64,000 bases of DNA, taken from positions 62,001 to 126,000 of the forward strand of contig CBDEGP010000001.1 in the NCBI GenBank assembly GCA_965237875.1, read 5' to 3'. Numbering within the stretch: the stretch's first letter is position 1; each line of letters begins with the position of its first letter. The position numbers were made by a program, and so were the translations under genes. Shown here piece by piece: positions 61,385 through 64,000 of this stretch. The notes beneath the pieces were generated by a model. That model saw nothing but the letters and a program-made list of their open reading frames with translations. It made no database searches and had not been told where the DNA came from. Source of the DNA: DAOUJI01 sp965237875. GTDB lineage: Bacteria > Chloroflexota > Dehalococcoidia > Lucifugimonadales > JAGWBF01.

Positions 61385-62404
61385 CTATGAAATCACCGCT
61401 CTATGTTCGCCTACCTGAGCTTGTACTTCGCCCACCACTCGGCTGTCGGGAATCTCCTCCTGGATTTCTCCGACCCGGTTCGGGGCGCAAGCCAGTACCA
61501 TGCCCAGGCCCATGTTGAAGACCCGGAGCATCTCCTCAGGGTCTACGCCGCCCTCCCGCTGGATGATGGAAAATATGGGCTGGGTGTCCCAGGCGCTCCT
61601 GTCCAGCTTCGCGGTGAGGCCCGGTGGGAGCATCCTGGGGACGTTGGCCTCAAGTCCGCCTCCGGTAATGTGGGCAGCTCCCTTGATATGGTCCAGGACC
61701 CCAGCCATCAGCGGGTAGTAGGCCCTGTGGGGAATAAGAAGCTCTTCGCCCAGGGTGTGCTCCAGCTCGTCGTACCTTCGGTAGAGCGCCATCGGGTCTT
61801 CCTCAGTCCTGAACACTTTGTGGACCAGCGAGAAGCCGTTGGTGTGGACTCCGGTGGAGGGTATGCCCACCAGAGCGTCACCCGGCTGAATCCCGGAGCC
61901 GTCAACGACCTTCTCCCGCTCGACGACGCCCACGGCGAACCCCGCCAGGTCGAAGTTGTCGTCTATGTATACACCGGGGGTCTGGGCCGTCTCTCCTCCC
62001 GCCAGAACGCATCCGGCCTCTTTGCAGGCCCAGGTGATGCCCCTGAGCAGAGACTCGGTACGCTGGGCGTCAACGGTCCCCATAGAGATGTAGTCGAGGA
62101 AAATCAAGGGTTTGGCGCCGGAGGTGACGATGTCGCCCAGGTTCATGTTGACCAGGTCCATGCCCAGGGACTCGAAGTGCCCCAGGATAGAGCCGATCCT
62201 CAGCTTGGTGCCCACGCCGTCAGTGGAGGTGACCAACACAGGGTCCGAGAAGCCCGTAAGGTGGAACAGCCCCGAGAAGCCGCCGATGCCGTTGAGCACC
62301 TGCGGGCCGTGGGTGATGCGCGCAAATGCGCCGATTCTGTCCTTGAGTCCATCGAGGGCTTGCCGGTCTACGCCGGCGGAAAGATAGGTCTGGCCTCCCG
62401 ACAC
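61385..62404 (-). CDS. purM: phosphoribosylformylglycinamidine cyclo-ligase
   Basis: 339 residues, AIR synthetase of purine synthesis. VTSTDGVGTKLRIGSILGHF, MNLGDIVTSGAKPLIFLDYI, AGGETAQTPGVY and the C-terminal HITGGGLEANVPRML are the ATP-binding and active-site motifs. First gene of purM-purH. Confidence 0.95.
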   Translation of the reverse strand: MSGGQTYLSAGVDRQALDGLKDRIGAFARITHGPQVLNGIGGFSGLFHLTGFSDPVLVTSTDGVGTKLRIGSILGHFESLGMDLVNMNLGDIVTSGAKPLIFLDYISMGTVDAQRTESLLRGITWACKEAGCVLAGGETAQTPGVYIDDNFDLAGFAVGVVEREKVVDGSGIQPGDALVGIPSTGVHTNGFSLVHKVFRTEEDPMALYRRYDELEHTLGEELLIPHRAYYPLMAGVLDHIKGAAHITGGGLEANVPRMLPPGLTAKLDRSAWDTQPIFSIIQREGGVDPEEMLRVFNMGLGMVLACAPNRVGEIQEEIPDSRVVGEVQAQVGEHRAVIS

Positions 62405-62505
62405 GTCGCTCCCCCCTTCTGCACAGAAAAGTATACAGGAACGCTAAGGAGCGTCAACCCTAAACGGGGCCGGAGCCGGGGAGCATGGGGCCAAGGGGTT
62501 GGAGG

Positions 62506-63075
62506 TCAGTCGAGGTGTTCCAGGGCCAGCTTGGACTCCTTCGCCTTCTTCCTGAGGTCTTCTACAAACATGAGGGCTTCGGATGCAGCTTCAGTGGAAA
62601 TATGCGGCTTGAGATCATTGATTCTACGACTCTGGGCAACTTGGTCTGAGTCAGGGAGTTCCTTAGCCACGTACAGAGCGGTGGCGGACCGCTCCAAACT
62701 TCTTGTGTCGCACTGACTCAAGCTATCAGCGATGTAATCTATCGGGGGTCCATATTTTTGGAACGCGGGGCTAAATTTTCCGATCAATCTCTCCGCCAAT
62801 CGTCCGGGACAAAACGACGGTCCATAATGTCCACGTATCTCTATATCCAGTATCATGTTCGCCCTCATTTGCCCTATATCATCGTGGAGGTCAAAGGAAT
62901 AAGGGCCGTGTTTATACAACACGTAATCGTACGAGAAGGGCAGTCCCATCATAGATTTCAGGAAGAACAGCGACTTTTGAATGTGAGTCTCCCCTGCCCA
63001 TCCACCGCTCTGCCGCATCTGTTTTACCAGATAGGCAACCAATGCGTGCTGCTCAAGGGCGGTTAGGTTAGACAT
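62506..63075 (-). CDS. hypothetical protein, possibly SocA/Panacea-like
   Basis: 189 residues. ALVAYLVKQMRQSGGWAGET, HIQKSLFFLKSMMGLPFSYD and YKHGPYSFDLHDDIGQMRAN follow the pattern of DUF4065/SocA-type proteins (Q/K-K-LxFF, YxxGPY), which act as antitoxins or proteolysis adaptors. The call is by pattern only. It starts nine bases after the HD-domain gene stop, same strand. Confidence 0.55.
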   Translation of the reverse strand: MSNLTALEQHALVAYLVKQMRQSGGWAGETHIQKSLFFLKSMMGLPFSYDYVLYKHGPYSFDLHDDIGQMRANMILDIEIRGHYGPSFCPGRLAERLIGKFSPAFQKYGPPIDYIADSLSQCDTRSLERSATALYVAKELPDSDQVAQSRRINDLKPHISTEAASEALMFVEDLRKKAKESKLALEHLD

Positions 63076-63084
63076 AAGTCGTCC

Positions 63085-64000
63085 TCACTCTCCGTTGTGG
63101 CCCAAGACTTTGTCTCGGTTTTGGCCCAGCCATACCCGCACCTCGTCCCGTATCGTCGGCGCAGCGAATATGAAGTCGATGGCTGGTGGTGGGATGTGCT
63201 TTAGGATACCAGAAATGACCGACGATGAAACGATTCGTTTGTCAACCTCTAAAACTGGAAAATCAACAACAGAACCGCTTGGGCTATATTGGTCCAGCTT
63301 GATGTTGTCCGGGCCGAATTGCTCGGTCAAGGCCTGCCAGATGGCTTTACCTGGCTCAGGGTTGACTTCCAGGTCTGCGGGATTTCGGGAATAGACGGTT
63401 TTAAAATGCCGCCGCTTCACAATCCTTATTGCGGCGTCGTGAGAACTTCCGGCGCCGTCGTTTCCGGCCTCCTTTGCCAGCGCAGCCAAGACCTCGATGT
63501 CGGTGATTTCAAGAAACGCATCCACAGAAGTTGGGAAATTAGCCTCCGGCAACCATCCTCGCAAAAAGTCTTTCAGATGAATGTCGTACGCGCGGCGGAC
63601 CGGATGGAGATAGAGCTGGATGAACATCGAATAGCGAGCCAGCAAGAGAGCTTCCGCCGAATGGAGACCGCCCGATTCAATCCCTAAAGTCGGCTCTTCG
63701 GAATCAGTGCTTTTGGGAAGGATTCGCAATGTATCCACCAGCCGGTGATGGTCGAACCTTCCGTATTGCACTCCCGCGTGGAGCGAGTCACGAAGCAGGT
63801 AGTCCATCCGGTCTACTCCGAAAGCATCCCCCACGATTATCTCCGAAAGGATAGCCTCCCAGTCAGTGAACTTCTCACTAGGCAATTTCTTGGGCCCAAC
63901 GGCGAGTTTTACAATGTCTTCCGGCCTCAATGGAGGGGTGACTCGGTTCCAAATATCCTGCATTTCAGCGCTGCGTATCAGCTTTGCTGTCAATGTCTCA
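63085..64000 (-). CDS. HD-domain phosphohydrolase-like protein, 5' end beyond the window
   Basis: The frame stays open to the window edge, so the start and the HD metal-binding motif lie outside. The visible part, GDAFGVDRMDYLLRDSLHAG and VQYGRFDHHRLVDTLRIL, matches the second half of dGTPase/SAMHD1-like HD proteins, with the conserved DRMDYLLRD. About 300 residues are present. It pairs with the 62506 gene. Confidence 0.75.
   Translation of the reverse strand, partial: ETLTAKLIRSAEMQDIWNRVTPPLRPEDIVKLAVGPKKLPSEKFTDWEAILSEIIVGDAFGVDRMDYLLRDSLHAGVQYGRFDHHRLVDTLRILPKSTDSEEPTLGIESGGLHSAEALLLARYSMFIQLYLHPVRRAYDIHLKDFLRGWLPEANFPTSVDAFLEITDIEVLAALAKEAGNDGAGSSHDAAIRIVKRRHFKTVYSRNPADLEVNPEPGKAIWQALTEQFGPDNIKLDQYSPSGSVVDFPVLEVDKRIVSSSVISGILKHIPPPAIDFIFAAPTIRDEVRVWLGQNRDKVLGHNGE

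Overview
The window looks like a chromosomal piece of an uncultured Chloroflexota bacterium of the Dehalococcoidia/SAR202 kind. This is inferred from gene content and not from a marker tree. The DNA is GC-rich. It carries six luciferase-like flavin monooxygenase genes, two CaiB/BaiF CoA-transferases, an Ldh-family dehydrogenase, a thiolase with its DUF35 partner and several medium-chain dehydrogenases. Short dispersed hairpin repeats lie between genes. Housekeeping anchors are gyrB (left edge, partial), surE, RNase D, a PcrA/UvrD helicase, purM-purH and four tRNAs (CAU, Ala-CGC, Arg-CCU, Trp-CCA). No rRNA, CRISPR array, intact IS element or origin was seen.

Layout. 1-6.1 kb: gyrB, an MFS transporter, a thioredoxin-NHL protein whose frame is complete only if an in-frame UGA is read as selenocysteine, and a PD-(D/E)XK nuclease. 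6.1-13 kb: aminotransferase, tRNA, a Fic gene behind two copies of an inverted-repeat operator, surE, tRNA-Ala, a large repeat-containing lipoprotein metallopeptidase, two tRNAs. 13-24 kb: RNase D, flavin monooxygenase, a small secreted protein, a frameshifted amidohydrolase, a GIY-YIG protein, and a four-gene MacAB-like export operon. 24-32.7 kb: a HigB/HigA-peptidase toxin-antitoxin pair, a Fic pseudogene, a sugar dehydrogenase, DUF3800, an Ldh-family enzyme and a cluster of decayed toxin-antitoxin genes. 32.8-39 kb: a probable catabolic operon (monooxygenase, alcohol dehydrogenase, cyclase, second dehydrogenase) convergent with thiolase plus DUF35. 39-44.5 kb: VapBC, a second small gene pair bounded by a promoter-bearing direct repeat, two CoA-transferases, a broken DUF559 gene between inverted repeats, another monooxygenase. 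44.5-56 kb: PcrA/UvrD, ThDP enzyme, two monooxygenases, an EmrB-type transporter and a second probable selenoprotein (GrdB-like). 56-64 kb: repeats, a KAP NTPase with UGA in its Walker A, carbonic anhydrase, glycosyltransferase, purH, purM and an HD-domain pair at the right edge.

The two strongest unusual signals are the probable UGA-selenocysteine genes. Each has a U-x-x-C motif and a hairpin of bacterial SECIS geometry just after the UGA. A second theme is that accessory genes (Fic, MntA/HepT-like, PIN, DUF559, KAP, restriction fragments) are repeatedly broken, often by one nonsense codon, while housekeeping and metabolic genes are intact. A third is the amount of dispersed repeat DNA, some of which supplies the 3' ends of genes or a promoter.
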